The notes: generated from the sequence alone by a model not told the origin. A DNA stretch of 64,000 nt from Axinella damicornis (GCA_963931865.1 OZ007514.1:11333478-11397477); one strand, 5' to 3'. Counted from the stretch's first letter, positions 11,384 to 24,345 are shown. Program-made: numbers and translations.

Positions 11384-11581
11384 GAGGATAGGCGGGTTGA
11401 GCAGGACCCAGCAGGACTCCCAGCAGTACAATTAGCTACGGGTGGGATTGACAAGCAAATCTGGAGGTGCAAGAAGCCGTGCACAGGTGACGTGTGGGTG
11501 AAGATTGATGGATTTCTGATGCAATGTGATGCTATAGCTTTGATACTCTCTTTGGGCAGGAATTTGGCGTCTTCTGATTGA
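11384..11581. pseudogene. Frizzled exon 6 / tectonin tail composite (unit 2)
   Basis: 11384-11456 resembles Frizzled-like exon 6 on the minus strand, and 11456-11581 encodes the tectonin tail on the plus strand, ending at TGA 11579-11581. The same junction is found in unit 1, so the fusion predates the tandem duplication. From 11582 to 12002 there is no recognised gene. Confidence 0.65.
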
Positions 11582-12002
11582 CATATGAAGAAGTTTGAGG
11601 ACATCTGTCACATTAACCACTGTTGTTAGCCACACCTCAGCAAAGTCGTGAACACTGACAAGCATCACTGAACATTATTGTATTCCATTGCCAAGTGAAC
11701 GTCAGCACAACATTTCTTTGGAAGAGACCTACCTCTGCATGCCCATGCCACGTAGTGCAGATCCTCATTCTCCATTCTGACCCATGCATAATTATCTTTA
11801 TAGCTATCAGGAAGTTGCTGGGCGTAAGTAGAGTACTGTTAAAAGCGGGGTCTCTAGTTGCACCAGTTACAAATTCCAAAGTGCATACACATATATAACC
11901 GCATCAACGATTACCAAAAACATATTGGTGGACAGTACAATTAGCTGCTATGCTCTAGTGCATTACATGTGTGAGTGCCATTCTCCATACTGTTTATGAT
12001 TC

Positions 12003-15000
12003 CTAGCGTAAAGTTGAAATAGCAGTTGCATTGCTGACTGTACTTCGTTCGTACTCGCTCGGGTAGAATATTGCAGATCGGCCACACCAGGTATTGAACT
12101 TCTGCTTTAGCTCCTTGATGTTAACTGCGAATATGAGATTCACTGCGGGAAATATACCCAGTAGGATGTACGAGATTGATGTCAATCCTGGGTATGTCAG
12201 TTCTTCAAATGAATCTCTGAGCCTATCACAGGAATTCTCGGGATCAACACCAGCAATCTCACAGCGCCAGTAATCTGCAACTGCATTGGCAAACAGCGTG
12301 CCGTTTCTGGTAGCGACAGTGAAGGATGTAAGAGCAATCACTCCCAATAGAACATAATAGCAGAAAATAATAAGAATTTTTCGCTCGGCAGCTCCGATCT
12401 TGAAGGGGTGCTTTGAAAGCTTCATTCTGAACAAGCCATGTTGCTACAATTGGGGATAACAATACAGAATTTGTGACAAGCTTGAGGTGCTATTCCATTC
12501 ATTAGAAACAGGAATAGTGTTGCTAAGTGACTGGCAACTGTAAATATAAGGTGTGGGTATACCTTGTGAATGATCCAGAATATTATGATAAGCAAGGGAA
12601 CTCCAACGGCAAGAAGAATGTTGATGGGCAGGACCAGAGAGTAGAATGTGGAGTCACGTTCCAAGCTGGTACACAGGATAGGAGGGAATCTGGTCAGTCC
12701 AAATCCCCTTGTGCTAGGAGTCCCAGCAGTAAAAGCCACAATTACGGGGAGGGTTGGCAGGACAAGTCCCACGATCACCATCACAATGTGGATATACTTT
12801 AAGCGGTGTGCAGTTTCAAATGATCTAGCATGAAAGGGGAACCGTATCTTCCAAAATAGGGACACCACGTGGCAGAACCACCACACAGCAAGCTGAAATA
12901 AGCAATAGTAAAACACCATTCCTGCAGAGGATAAGGACATATTTGGTATGGAAGAATTCAGTTTCTTGCGTTACAATTTACTCAGTGAGGGAAAACTACC
13001 TTTAGATATGCATGCGACTGGGCAGCACTGCCATTGCCGAAGATACTCCGTGTTTGTGCAGTCCGCACACCTGTTCGAGTTCATGTTCATGGTGGGAAAA
13101 CTACCTCTTCACTTTCCTGCATAGACCCACCTACTCGGCCCTCCTTTAAACAGGAGAACAACTAAAACCTCAAGTGATCACACCACAGACTCGAACAGGC
13201 AAACAGATCGCCGCTGTGGACACAGAGCAGTTCTGGCACTACAGTCCCCATACATGTCAATTACAAGTACAAAGTTAACTGACCTGTCAAGGTGCAAAAG
13301 GCTGTTGGGCCGACAAGCTGGGGTTCCCCCATCTCAAAAAGGATCAAATGTTCTGAACTGCAGTACAGTGAGGTTCTGTCCATGTAGGTGATCAGGACAA
13401 ACACCGCTGGAGAAAGGAAAACAACACAGAGCTATAGGCCAAGGAAGACTTGTACCACGAAGGTTACCACCCACCATCAAGTACATAGGTTGTCAGTCTA
13501 TGCATATTATGTGGACAGGTGAAACCACCTGAAGATATGGACAGGACTGGCATCATAAACGTCAGAGCTTCTTTACACATAAGAGTTTACTTATACTCAT
13601 CACCAGGTTACCTTAGCCTCGTTCCTAGGCCGTTCCCACCGCCAGTATTTCATCGCTTCCAGTATGAAATACGATCAAATACTGGCGGTGGGAACGGCCT
13701 GGGAACGAGGCTAAGGTTACCTAAAGCTATTATGTCTTCCTGTAGTCACATAGTGCAGGAATTTGGCTCTGTGCAATGATGTCTGGTTTCACTCTTTGCT
13801 ATGATGGATAACATATTCACCAAGCGTTCCTACATGGGAGGCTTGGGAATGAGGCCAGGTGAGTTGTCACTCAAACACTGAGTAAGCGTAGCAGCAGATA
13901 CAATCACTTACCTAGCACCATCAACGTCACTGTCAAGTACACAACAAACACTGACGGGAAAGTTAACCTACGAGAAACAAAGTTAATTCTCATTGCCATG
14001 TAATGAACATTTTCACTACGGTACTGATTAGCCTCGTTCCCAGGCTCCTCCCCAGCTTTTGTCGCATACTGTACTGAATGCGACAAAAGCTGAGGAGGAG
14101 CCTGGGAATGGGGCTAATTCTGATGCAATCCACTTTCATGCAGCAACAACACACAGTCCAATAAGTGGTAGTATGAGCAGTCACATAACGATGGAATTTA
14201 TCAAATCAGCATTCACAAGCCACTGCTATGCACAACATCATATTTCCACATAACGATGGAATTTATCAAATCAGCATTCACAAGCCACTGCTATGCACAA
14301 CATCATTTTTGACTACAACATAAATCTTTTTCTGCTAGGATAATGTTGTATGCTTTAACTTTACATAACATTGAAATTCAGTCCATAATAACTTGAGTAA
14401 ACGTCAATTGAATCAAACTTACATGCGCTTCCATCGTATGCCTGTGACAATGAGGCTAATTCTGATGCAATCCACTTTCATATGCATGCAGCAACAACAC
14501 ACAGTCCAATGAGCAGCATAATTCCACACAACGATGGAATTTAACCAATCAGCATTCACTTGCCACTGGCATGCATAACATAATTTTGACTACAACATAA
14601 ATCTTGTTGTATGCTAACTTCATTTACGTAACATTGAAATTCAGTCCGTAATACATTTGAGACTGAGGAGGCATGGAGTTCTCTGCGCGCGCAAAGCGTG
14701 TGGCAAAAAATTTTCGAGCTAATTAATTATTCATAAGTTAATACGCAGTGCGCGCAAACAGTTGCTCTCGAAATGCTAAAGCAATATGCCGTGCCCTGAC
14801 TGTCCCAGACACTTGCAGCACTATCAGCGTTAAGATTATACGCCGGCTCATGGTCAGCCTAGCTCCTGTCTCTGTCATCGGATCGAACGCACATCGTACG
14901 TGGAGTGGACACGCGCGTCATTATCCAGAAAAGCGAGGAGGCAACTGCCTCCCTTGCCTCATTGCTAGCTACGTCCTAGTAATAACTTTAGAGTCAACGT

Positions 15001-18000
15001 CAATTGAATCAAACTTACATGCGCTTCCATCGTATGCCTGTGACAACAAGCACTGCTATGGAGGAAATCAAGCCAATGGCTGCTGACAGGATAATGACCA
15101 CATCGATGGCCAATGTAACACTGTGAGAGTACTGTTCCCAGCTCCCACACACAGGGAGACAGAGTGAACTATTTCTCACACTACTACAGGAAAAGTCTTC
15201 TTGGCATTGAAGTGTACTACAGTTGATCTGCCCAGCTAATCCTGCTGATGGAAGAGGCTGCATGGTTGTCTCGCCCTCCCCACTGATGCCACTTCCTGCA
15301 TGCATTGAACAGCATCATAATTATACGTGATTGTGTGTGAGTGGTGAGAATTATCAAACCACTGTATGAGAGAATGCAATTACCACTGATGGCTGATGCA
15401 GTACTTGGGAAGGATGTGCACTCTGGTAGAGACGATCCACGCAGTGCGAGGAAGCTGTTTGCCGTAGCCCACTCTGATTCACACACATCTGTGCTGATGA
15501 GTGTACATTCCTCGAACGTGGGCTGGTAAGCTCTGCCACGGCTGTCACACAACCCAAACAAGTATAAACACAAGAATGGCTGGACAGCAGCTCGACACTC
15601 TGGGCTGGGACCGAGAAGATCTAAACCACTCAGAAGTTCACTTGCTTGTGCTTCAACTGCTTCCTGGTTGGAAGCTGAAATGTAAACGTCCCTGCTGCTC
15701 ATCCTATCAGGTAGGCAGCCTTGGAGTGGTAGCAGAAATTCTTGACAAGTTGGTTGAGTGTACACCACACCAGATGAACAATTTATAGCTTCTGTTCCGG
15801 CTAGTTGCTCTGGGCAAGTATCAAGAGTAGGGACACTGGACATGTTGCTCTGATTTCCATCAGTAGTTACCTGCGGATGAAGACCAATGTTAGGGTCACT
15901 CAGTGCTCTGGGATTTGTAGATCTATTAAATTTTACGATGTATCAACATATGTTGGGTAGCGGGAGGATTGTTATGAAATGAAAGCATTACATACGAGGC
16001 TTTCACACTAACTATGGTGTGTTATACCAAGATCTTTGCTCTGCCCCTAATCTTGTTCCCAGGTGCTCAGACTGAGTGCCTGGGAACGAGGCTACTCCAC
16101 CCCCACACAAGAGACTGGGAATGATTCTGTGGTCATTACCCAGTGCATACATGTGCAAGTAATCGGTCTGTTTGTCAGTCATTCAGTCAATCATAGACGC
16201 CCACTCAGTTACACATCTTAGGGACTCATCTTCCACCCAAACGCAAACTTTAACAGCATTTGTATGCTTGATGGATGGGCAAAGGCTTCCAAAATAGTAC
16301 AGCAAGTTCACTCTTCACAATAGTATTGTGAAGAAAATTACCTCCATATGCCAACCTTGCAAACACTTTAACTGATGATTGCATCAAGCAGGTCATATAC
16401 TTGCATTACTCGACCCAATTAATAACATAGTAAGCACTGCAGCCATATGTGAATGACTAATCTCGTGCCCAGAACCTCTCAGAAAGACATGAATAACACC
16501 ACAACCACATGAATTTTCTAAAACCTATTATTTAGAAGTGTCTGTGCATGACGGCAAACATTACCTTCTCTGAGTAATTTATGTTACGTAATCCTTTCAC
16601 CCTAAGGAAGGATGCCTGAACAATAATCAGAGCAAGCAAATCTTTATTCAAGTAGCTAACTCCACCTCTTTACGAAGCATTTTATACCAGTTTAGGCTGT
16701 TTTGGCATTCCATTGCTGTGGAACAGTCCATTGATTTACTATTGCAAAGTATGGTATTCATCATCTGGGGATACCCTAATGAATATGGGACAGGATATCG
16801 GATAAGTGGTATCCACGGCAGCATAATTTCCATACCTCAAAGCTGTTGCTAAAGATACGAAGACAATTAATTAAGTTAACCCACCTGCACCTGTCCATAA
16901 TTGGTACAGGGTGCATGAAATCTCTTGAGCCCCTACCTGGTGGTGGTATAGTGAAGGGTTAGCAAATTGCTTAGCACGAGTTACCATCTTTATTCCACAA
17001 ACTAGAGTGCCTTCATGGAATTCTTATACTTGTGTGTTGGTACGTGATGCATGGCACAATGGTCATAAAATTAACATCGCCAACTGCCAATTCGCAAACG
17101 ATGACATACTGATCATGAGTCAAAGACAAAATGGGTGCAGCTGAGGCAATGATGTTAGGATAGCTGAAAATAACGGAGAAAACATCGTGAATCGTACAAG
17201 GTACATAAACGTCCCAACATCATTTGCATCAAGTCTAAACATCATTCCGGTGTGGACAACACATATACAGGCACTCCTCTAATAAAGTAGTGCTAAGTAC
17301 GAAACCGTCTTCAAGTGTTCCCACCACGGGCTCAAACGGCAAGTGGACGGTGCGATCACAGAGCAACTTTGACGATGACGGTGCCGATCCAGTTACGTAT
17401 ATACAGTGTGTGCCATGCTTGGATTGCAAACAGTCTCATGTAGAAACCTTTCACTGCATATTGCTGTTAGTACTTTAATGGGCCCTCCCACTACTGTAAC
17501 AGATTGGCCCATTAATTCACTATCCAGACAGCAGATATTGTGGGTGGGGCCAATATTCACTCTGCGGCATTGCGTAGCCCTGTATTGGCTCTCTAGCCTC
17601 TTGCAACTGGGATAACCCTGTTTTGGGTAAAACAACCACGCATTGTTGCAACAGCTAGATGTCTTAAAAGCAAACCCTGCCTGGAAGTGTCTTGAGTGTT
17701 GGAATGCTGCCGTGAGTGTTTACAAAAAAAATGTGAAATGTGACCATCAGAATAATTATAGTGGAGTGATTACTGACAAAATTAATGTGCAATACTAAAT
17801 AGAGAATAGCTGACTGCCGCGATTAACAAAACTGTTGGTTTAAACCTGGGAACGCAATCCAAGAGGAGATGTCCTCATCTTACTGACATGGTATCTGTGA
17901 TATATCCACAAAGCTGCTGGCAATGGTCGGGGAGGGAATTGGCCTCTTGCAGTGCTTACACAATCGTCATTACCACATAATTCACAAACACACAGCACTA

Positions 18001-18309
18001 TTAACGTACGGGCTGTGGCAGGTGGTAGAATATTGTTGGAAGAAGCATTAACAGCAGCACGACCACAACAACAGCCGAAAGCAGCGCAATCTCCAAGCAC
18101 TGCCAGCACTTGTACAAAGGGTTCTTACCCCCGTCCAGCACGCTACCAGTACGCAGTTTGCCCCAGGGCCATTTTCGGATGCTAGCGCCAACTTTGCCTT
18201 CGTTGGACGCTGCGATTGTATTCCGCTTGTTGCCATTGTTCTGCTGCGATTCGTCGGTCTGCTCCAGTGCATTGAGCTCCAAGCATGATGTCTCATCTTC
18301 CTCGCTCAT
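12003..18309 (-). CDS. Frizzled-like receptor, gene A (intact, 7 exons, 680 aa)
   Basis: Exons on the minus strand: 18309-18010, 15870-15384, 15295-15019, 13967-13912, 13406-13284, 12921-12563, 12443-12003. All junctions are GT-AG and the phases agree (0,1,2,1,1,0), giving 2043 nt with one stop. Residues 1-71 are a polar tail; about 72-96 are a membrane segment with no cleavage site, so a type II signal anchor is inferred. Exon 2 encodes a CRD with ten cysteines and the FLCLYLFGLC motif of Frizzled CRDs. Exon 3 adds a five-cysteine linker and TM1 ending in RWKRM. The 56-nt exon 4 gives TM2, exon 5 the loop with SLYCSSEH and GPTAFCTLTG, exon 6 TM3-TM5 (VWWFCHVVSLFW resembles the Frizzled WW motif) and exon 7 TM6-TM7. 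The canonical KTxxxW Dishevelled site is not present; KQKFNTW stands there. Wnt binding is not demonstrated by sequence. Confidence 0.85.
13614..13713. mobile_element. 100-bp palindromic MITE with 9-bp target duplication
   Basis: Near-perfect palindrome starting TAGCCTCGTTCC and ending with its complement, flanked by AGGTTACCT at 13605-13613 and 13714-13722. A 9-bp duplication is typical of Mutator-like elements. It lies in intron 4 of gene A. Confidence 0.8.
14029..14116. mobile_element. Second TAGCCTCGTTCC palindromic MITE
   Basis: Arms start TAGCCTCGTTCCCAGGCTCC and meet around 14072. Related hairpins or half-copies lie at 16051-16093, 29986-30048, 43187-43277 and (half) 36428-36450. It sits in intron 3 of gene A. 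No convincing target duplication here. Confidence 0.7.
14110..14640. repeat. Partial duplication of intron 3 sequence
   Basis: The block containing ttctgatgcaatccactttc and cagcattcac recurs (14118 and 14458), and acgatggaatttatcaaatc occurs twice within 14190-14270. It looks like small tandem duplication inside intron 3 of gene A. A stray exon-3-edge motif (cttacatgcgcttccatcg) is repeated at 14418 and at the true exon boundary 15013. Confidence 0.6.
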
Positions 18310-19390
18310 CTCGGTACTGTTTGTTGTTGACAGATTTGTACGCTACTACTGCAATAATTGTATTCATTCACTCACGCCCCAAAGTACCCATGATTGAGAT
18401 GGTTTCTGATGGGGGCAGTACATTGTATCCACGCAAATGTAATTAGTACTGAGTGCAAACCGAGACTGGCGTTTGAAAGTACGTCTGAAGATCAGAGCTT
18501 TGCTCAAGGATTGTGCAAGGTAGAGGAACCTGTCACCGCCCAGCTGTTATGCTTGAAACAGACCTTCAACTCACTCTCATTACGGGGGTGACACCCTTAT
18601 TTGCAGTGGTCACCCTCTCACCCTCCTAGTACATGTTATCACCCCCCATCACTAATTTCAGGTAGCATAAGTATTTACACCGTCACATTTTGGACCAAAT
18701 ATGTGAGTGTACCAAGAGTTCATGATGACATCATCAATGACGATTGTCATTATGCGCTCTTGAGTGGACAATACTTGGTAATTTCATCAATTATTTACTA
18801 CAACTTGTACGACTGCGTTTGTCACCCTCATATAAAGTTTGAAAGTCTGTTGAAGTCAAGTCAGGGACAAGGCAGACACCAAGTCTGTCACTGATTACCT
18901 GTGAGGCAGATTTGGATGCCCAAGTGAAAATTCGTAATGGAAGCTCACTGATAGTTGGGTCTAGCCTAAACACTACACTACATGGGAAGGTTGCAGTAAG
19001 AGCATGTGAATGAACTTGTATATGACATGCAGCGTTTCTGGGAGCAGGTGTTGTTATAGCTAGCTATAGAGTAGCCACAATTGCATTCATACTCCTGCTG
19101 CATCTCGGCATGAATACGGAAGGTAGGCGAGGCGGTACTTCTGGAGTCAAGATGAAAGTCATGTGTAGCTACTCTGCTACTCAAGGGTGTTTTAGTAGTT
19201 AAGACTACATCTTTTACTCCCACTCAAATCTGGTGTACTTAAACCACAATGATTGTTTTAACAATATACAGCTACAGTCGTTACCTGGTTACAGACAAGC
19301 TGAAAAGACAGGGCCAAGTGATAGGCCTGTGGCTAGCTAGCTATAGACTTGAGGCATCATTCAGAAGTTGGTTTGGCCTGCAGTTGCATG

Positions 19391-19495
19391 CACTAGCCTG
19401 TTGTGTCCACTTGAAGTCTTGGTACCAGACTCCCATCCCCAAAGGGGGAGTCTGGTTCCTAGACTCATATTTGCCAAGTGTGGACATCAGCAACT
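19391..19495. mobile_element. Foldback element
   Basis: Imperfect inverted repeat: tgtccacttg...gactcccatcccc pairs with the segment to tgtggacatc around a centre at 19440. The stretch 18310-19390, between gene A exon 1 and this hairpin, has no gene I can support. Confidence 0.5.
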
Positions 19496-19677
19496 GTTAT
19501 TGTATGTAGCTAAACACTGCTTCCTGTTCGAGAAGGCCAGTACTAAACAATACAGATGAAGACAGGAAAAAATTATTGTTCAATAAAAATTATGTATGTG
19601 ACTTAACTCTGAAAGCATAGAGTCCTGAGAATAGAACAATGCTTAATAGTGCTGTGTGCGCTTGAGTCATAATTATA

Positions 19678-19953
19678 CAAGTAATAAAAAACATTTGAAA
19701 ATGTGACAGGATGTAGGGATACCAGAACGGCAAAAAGTAAGGAAACAAGGTAGGGATGATCGCACAAAACAGTGAAGTATACAACCCCCCCTATACAGAG
19801 ATCTTGTTCCATATACGTGTATAATGAAAAAAGATATGTAGGGGGGTTGTATACTTCACTGTTTTGTGCGATCATCCCTACCTTGTTTCCTTACTTTTTG
19901 CCGTTCTGGTATCCCGACATCCTGTCACATTTTCAAATGTTTTTTATTACTTG
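19678..19953. mobile_element. 276-bp foldback MITE, well preserved
   Basis: Arms from 19678 (caagtaataaaaaacatttg) and up to 19953 are reverse complements over more than 100 bp, with a centre near 19815 (catatacgtgtataatg). Half of the same element occurs at 37030-37203 and a decayed copy at 4055-4260. Confidence 0.85.
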
Positions 19954-19969
19954 TTTATGTCATTTTTTT

Positions 19970-20760
19970 TAGCAACAGTGCATGTTTGAGCTGAAATTTG
20001 CCATCACAGAGCAGAAGTCGTGTCCTCACAGGTAGTAGGAGCCCTTGCTTTGGTAAATATTGACTCTGGTATTCACACTGCCAACATTGGCTGAAGAATC
20101 AGACCCAAGTCAACCCTTTTCTGGATGGATAGTAGCTAGCTAAGGCAGTAATCCCTGTCTGAAGACCATAATATTAGCTATACCAGAAGTAGCAAGGTTG
20201 AGTCTTTAGATAGGCATTCAGCCCTCTCACAGAACACAGTAGATAGTAAATTATACGCACAGAATTTACCTAGAAGTACGAAGTTATGTAAACACAACGG
20301 CGCAAGACACTTCTAATTCAGCGATCTTGAGTAATAATTACGTTCGTTGCTAAGTGATCGCGCATGCGTACAAACGAGAAAATGGCGTGACTAAAGAAGC
20401 CATAGTTATTGAGTGGACAGCTGCAGCCGCCTGGTGAAGACTTGGAGGTTGCGAAAAAGCGATGGGCTGGTGCACTGCTCGGTGTAAAATGCTGCTGTTT
20501 CGCCCGATAACCATCATGAGAGATTGAGGCGACGTTGAGCTAGCCCGTCTGAAAGAAGAAGAAGAAGAAAGAAAAACAATTTGCCCGATTTGCGAGTACC
20601 TGGTGTGGTACTTTCGCGACGGTTTTTCGCGGCGCGAGGAGTCTTGTTGGTCATGAAAACACTCGAAGATGAACGGTATGTGGTTATAAAGGTCTATAAG
20701 TGTACCGTTTCTGAGATTTGGAGAGATTTTTTGTATTAGCATATATTGCGTGTACGTCGT
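19970..20760. repeat. Duplicated promoter-like segment, copy 1 (partner 37203-37990)
   Basis: Matches 37203-37990 over about 790 bp. Both contain a GCGCATGCGT core (similar to an NRF-1 site), GAGAAAATGGCG, and end in a possible first exon in which ATGAAAACACTCGAAGATG precedes a GT. No downstream exons were found in either copy, so only the upstream end of an unknown gene may be present. Confidence 0.45.
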
Positions 20761-20845
20761 ATCCCTACATGTACATACAGAGTCTACCGACTCTGTGATA
20801 AGATATGCATGGGTAGGTGTGACACATAACTGATTGAAAACATTA

Positions 20846-21283
20846 TTAGCTATATAGTTCTTGTGTATAGTAATTGCAGTGCTGGCTGTACTTTGTTCTG
20901 TGCAGGGGCAGAATATTGCACTCGGCCATGCCGGGCCAGGTCTTGAACTTCTGCTTTATCTCCCTGGCGCTAACTGCAAAGACGAGATTCATTGCGGAGA
21001 ATATACCCACCAAGATGAAACTAGCTGTTAATTCTGGGTACGTAAATTGCTCAAATGACTCCCCCGGGCTCTGCCCGTCACAGGAATTCTCAGGACTGAC
21101 ACCAGCAATCTCACACCGCCAGTATTCTGCTATTGCAGCTGCAAACAGTGCGCCATTTCTGGTGCTAACAGTGAACCCTGTGAGAGCTGGAGCAATATAG
21201 CAGAAATTGATCAGATTTTTTCGCTCAGCAGTTCCAATCATGAAGAGGTGCTTTGATTGATTTGTTCTGATCAACCCATGTAG
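20846..21283 (-). pseudogene. Orphan Frizzled-like terminal exon downstream of gene B
   Basis: Open terminal exon (TM6, YWRCEIAGVSPENSCD loop, TM7, REIKQKFKTW tail) with four residues fewer in TM6 than its relatives. A TAG acceptor at 21284-21286 keeps phase 0; the usual CAG three bases upstream would read directly into a stop. It lies 3' of gene B exon 7 with no exon 6 of its own. It is either a relic of a lost tandem gene or an alternative last exon of B, which is itself broken. Confidence 0.65.
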
Positions 21284-22455
21284 CTACTGCAATTGGGGAT
21301 GAAAATATTTGTTCTGATCAACCCATGGTGCTGCAATTGGGGATGAAAATATGACTTCATGAATCCAAGATCTGCAATCCCCTTGCAAAAGTAAAGTCAG
21401 CACATGCAATGGAGAATCTGAATGGTACATCCAGTCTCGAAATCGGCATGTTTCAGTTTGTGAAGGTACATCTAATATATTAGTCCTACAATTACGGAGG
21501 TTTTGTGGTTACCAAATCAACAAAGTCATCAAGACAATCATTATTGATAAAGACAGGAATTTTTTTTATATTTGTTCCGAATAAGAATGATGTATGTAAC
21601 TTAAAGCAAAATTATAGGTCATCTCTGAAAACATACAGTCAGAACAATGCTTAGCTAATAGTGCTACATGTACCTGAGTCATAAGATATACAACGGTATA
21701 ATTATGTGTGACATTTAACTGTTTGAAAACATTATTAGCTACTTCTTGTCGAAAGATGACATTGTACTTGCAGTGCTGCCTGTACTGTAAGGGCAGAATA
21801 TTGCAGCTTGGCCACGCCAGGTCTTGAACTTCTGCTTTATCTCCCTGATGTTAACTGCAAAGATGAGATTTACTGCAGGAAATATACCCATCAAGATGAA
21901 GGAAACGGCCGTTAATCCTGGGGATGTAAACTGTTCAAATGATTCTCTGTCACAGGAATTCTCAGGACTGACACCAGCAATCTCACACTGCCAGTATTCT
22001 GCTAGTGCATCTGCAAACTGTCTGGCATTTCTGATTGAAAAAGTGAACCCTGTTAGAGCAACCACTATCAATAGAACTGTATAGCACAGAACGATCAGAC
22101 TTTTTCGCTCAGCAGTTCCGATCTTGAAGGGGTGCTTTGACTTCTTCGTCCTGAACAAGCCGTGGTGCTGCAATTTGGGATAAGTTCATGCATGAAACCA
22201 AGATCTGCAGTCCTTGCAAAAGTAAAAGCTGCACATGAAATGGAGAATCTTATACAGTTTGAATGGTGTATCCAGTCTCGATGTCATGCTTCAGTTTGTG
22301 AAGGTGCATGCTATCTACAACTTAAGGCTATTGTATTCGTCCTACGATTTGCGTTTACCGAATCATCGCATCACTGCAGACCAGCATCATTCTGTTTATG
22401 AAACTGACAGCAAACATTAAACAATACACTTTGCAATCAGAGGCAATTGCAAGCT

Positions 22456-22713
22456 TACCCTGTTAAAATGGGGTGTCTCGATGCACTTTTTGTCGCAACA
22501 GGTAGATCTAAAGCACCCTTCAAACATGTAAAATAAAACACCCACTTTCTACCAGTGTAGCATTTGAACAATCCAAGTTCACAGTGAATGGGATATCCTA
22601 GTAGGCCTAGGTAGAAAATCCCATGCTCTGTAAACTTTTATTGTGTTGTTTTTAAGGGTGTCGCGACAAAATAGATCCCAAAAGGCATATCGAGATACCT
22701 CCTTTAACGGTGT
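22456..22713. mobile_element. Non-autonomous element with ~27-bp imperfect terminal inverted repeats
   Basis: Left end ccctgttaaaatggggtgtc and right end gatacctcctttaacggtg are imperfect reverse complements. Shorter relatives start similarly at 39526 and 41284. Located in intron 6 of gene B. Confidence 0.5.
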
Positions 22714-24126
22714 GCTTGTATTCATTACCCAATTGTAGCGGAAATATTTGCCTGGGTAGCAAATGTCTCCTTGCTTAATTGAACAACAATCTCAGCACGT
22801 CATTGGGCTGGTATACTGATCTGGATGCTTCGTCAACTGCCAACCAGTAGAAGGGTTAACTAAGAATCTCTGCACAGAGCATCTATCTATGAACACCACA
22901 CACTTTTAAACTTGGACTGCACTGATCATGCATGCATGTGAATTTGTTGTACTAGCTACCAAAGGTACATCAAATGTACCTGGATTCATAATGGATTCAT
23001 GCACTGACATTAAGGAATATGGCTAAATATATAACAGAACCCTCCATAATAATTATGCAAAACTACTTATTATGCAGCTTTTTCTCCCCTGCATTGGGTC
23101 CTAGTGGATTAAAAACTTCTGACTATTATTTTTATAATTATGGTTTTGGGCTCTGTGGCTTTAGGAAAGTTATGATCGACAAGAGAGATAAGGCAACTGT
23201 CACATGGCGTAAGGTACACCTGACAGGTGTGTACCTTGTGAATGATCCAGAATATTATGATCAGCAGTGGAACTCCAATGGCAGCAAGAATGTTGACGGG
23301 CAGGACCAGAGAGTAGAATGTTGGATCCCTTTGCAAGCTGGTACAAATGAACGTAGGAAATCTGACCAGTCCAAATCCTCTTGCATCAGGATTCCCAGCA
23401 GTAAAGGCCACAACTACTGGCAGGGTTGGCAGGACAAGCCCCACAATCACCATCGTGATGTGGATATACTTTACGCGGCCTGCAGCTTGCAATGATTGAG
23501 CACGAAAGGGGAATTGTATCCCCCAAAAGAGAGACACCACGTGACAGAACCACCACACTGCAAGCTGAAGTAGACCGTAGTAGCTCATTATTCCTGCAGA
23601 GGAGGAGGCAAAGATTGTGCACATTTAGACTCACTCCCAACCAAGCCTTTGCTACCTCCAGTCTTTGCATATACTGTAACCCAAGTCAACAAAGACTAGT
23701 GATGGTAAACACCTGGGAATGAAACTTGTCAGTGAATTGGTGTGGCTTCTTAAATGAGACTTCAGTACACAGTGCTCCAGGAATCCTTACATATGAACAG
23801 TATACCGTATAGCAGGAAAATTTGGCTGGGTTTTTGATTTGGTGATTTGGCGTTCAAGGACAAACTGCCAAAATTAAATTCCATGGACAAATTAAACCAC
23901 AACCCGATTCACCTTGAAACCAAGGGAAGTACAGCAAGTACACATAGCAGGAGAGGGCGTGAATGGGAAGGCATGCTGCCGAAAGTGGTAGACACTTCTA
24001 TCAGCTTTTAGATCACAAGGTACCGGTACAAGGTACAACCATGAGGCGTAATTACATCATAGCAATTACATCACTTAAAATTCACCAAATTTGGCATGAA
24101 TCTCAAATTTTCCTGCCTGCTATACT

Positions 24127-24345
24127 TGTTACCGCATGGTAATCGTATTCCCATGGCAGTAGTCAGTGATGATCAGCTGCAGATTGCATTGACTGCCAGA
24201 TGGATTGCCCAAATATTGCATGCAGGCTTTGCTACGTCACTACTCAGTAGCATGCCTGGGCAATCCATCAGGCAAGTCCATGCCATCTGCAGCTGATCAT
24301 CACTGACTACTGCCATGGGAAATGTGATTACCGTATGGCAACAAT
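24127..24345. mobile_element. Foldback MITE of ~220 bp
   Basis: Arms of about 80-90 bp (left includes cccatggcagtagtcagtga, right includes its complement) around a centre near 24230. In intron 5 of gene B. Confidence 0.8.

Larger units (their letters stand above)
9231..11900. repeat. ~3.0 kb tandem duplication, unit 2
   Basis: Second unit, containing the intact lectin and a second copy of the composite Frizzled/tectonin pseudogene. The part between 10035 and 10998 has no recognised gene. Confidence 0.85.

Noticed and set aside
17235..17615. Overlapping short frames on both strands in intron 1 of gene A
   Set aside because: No motif, no splice support, and no counterpart in intron 1 of genes D or E.
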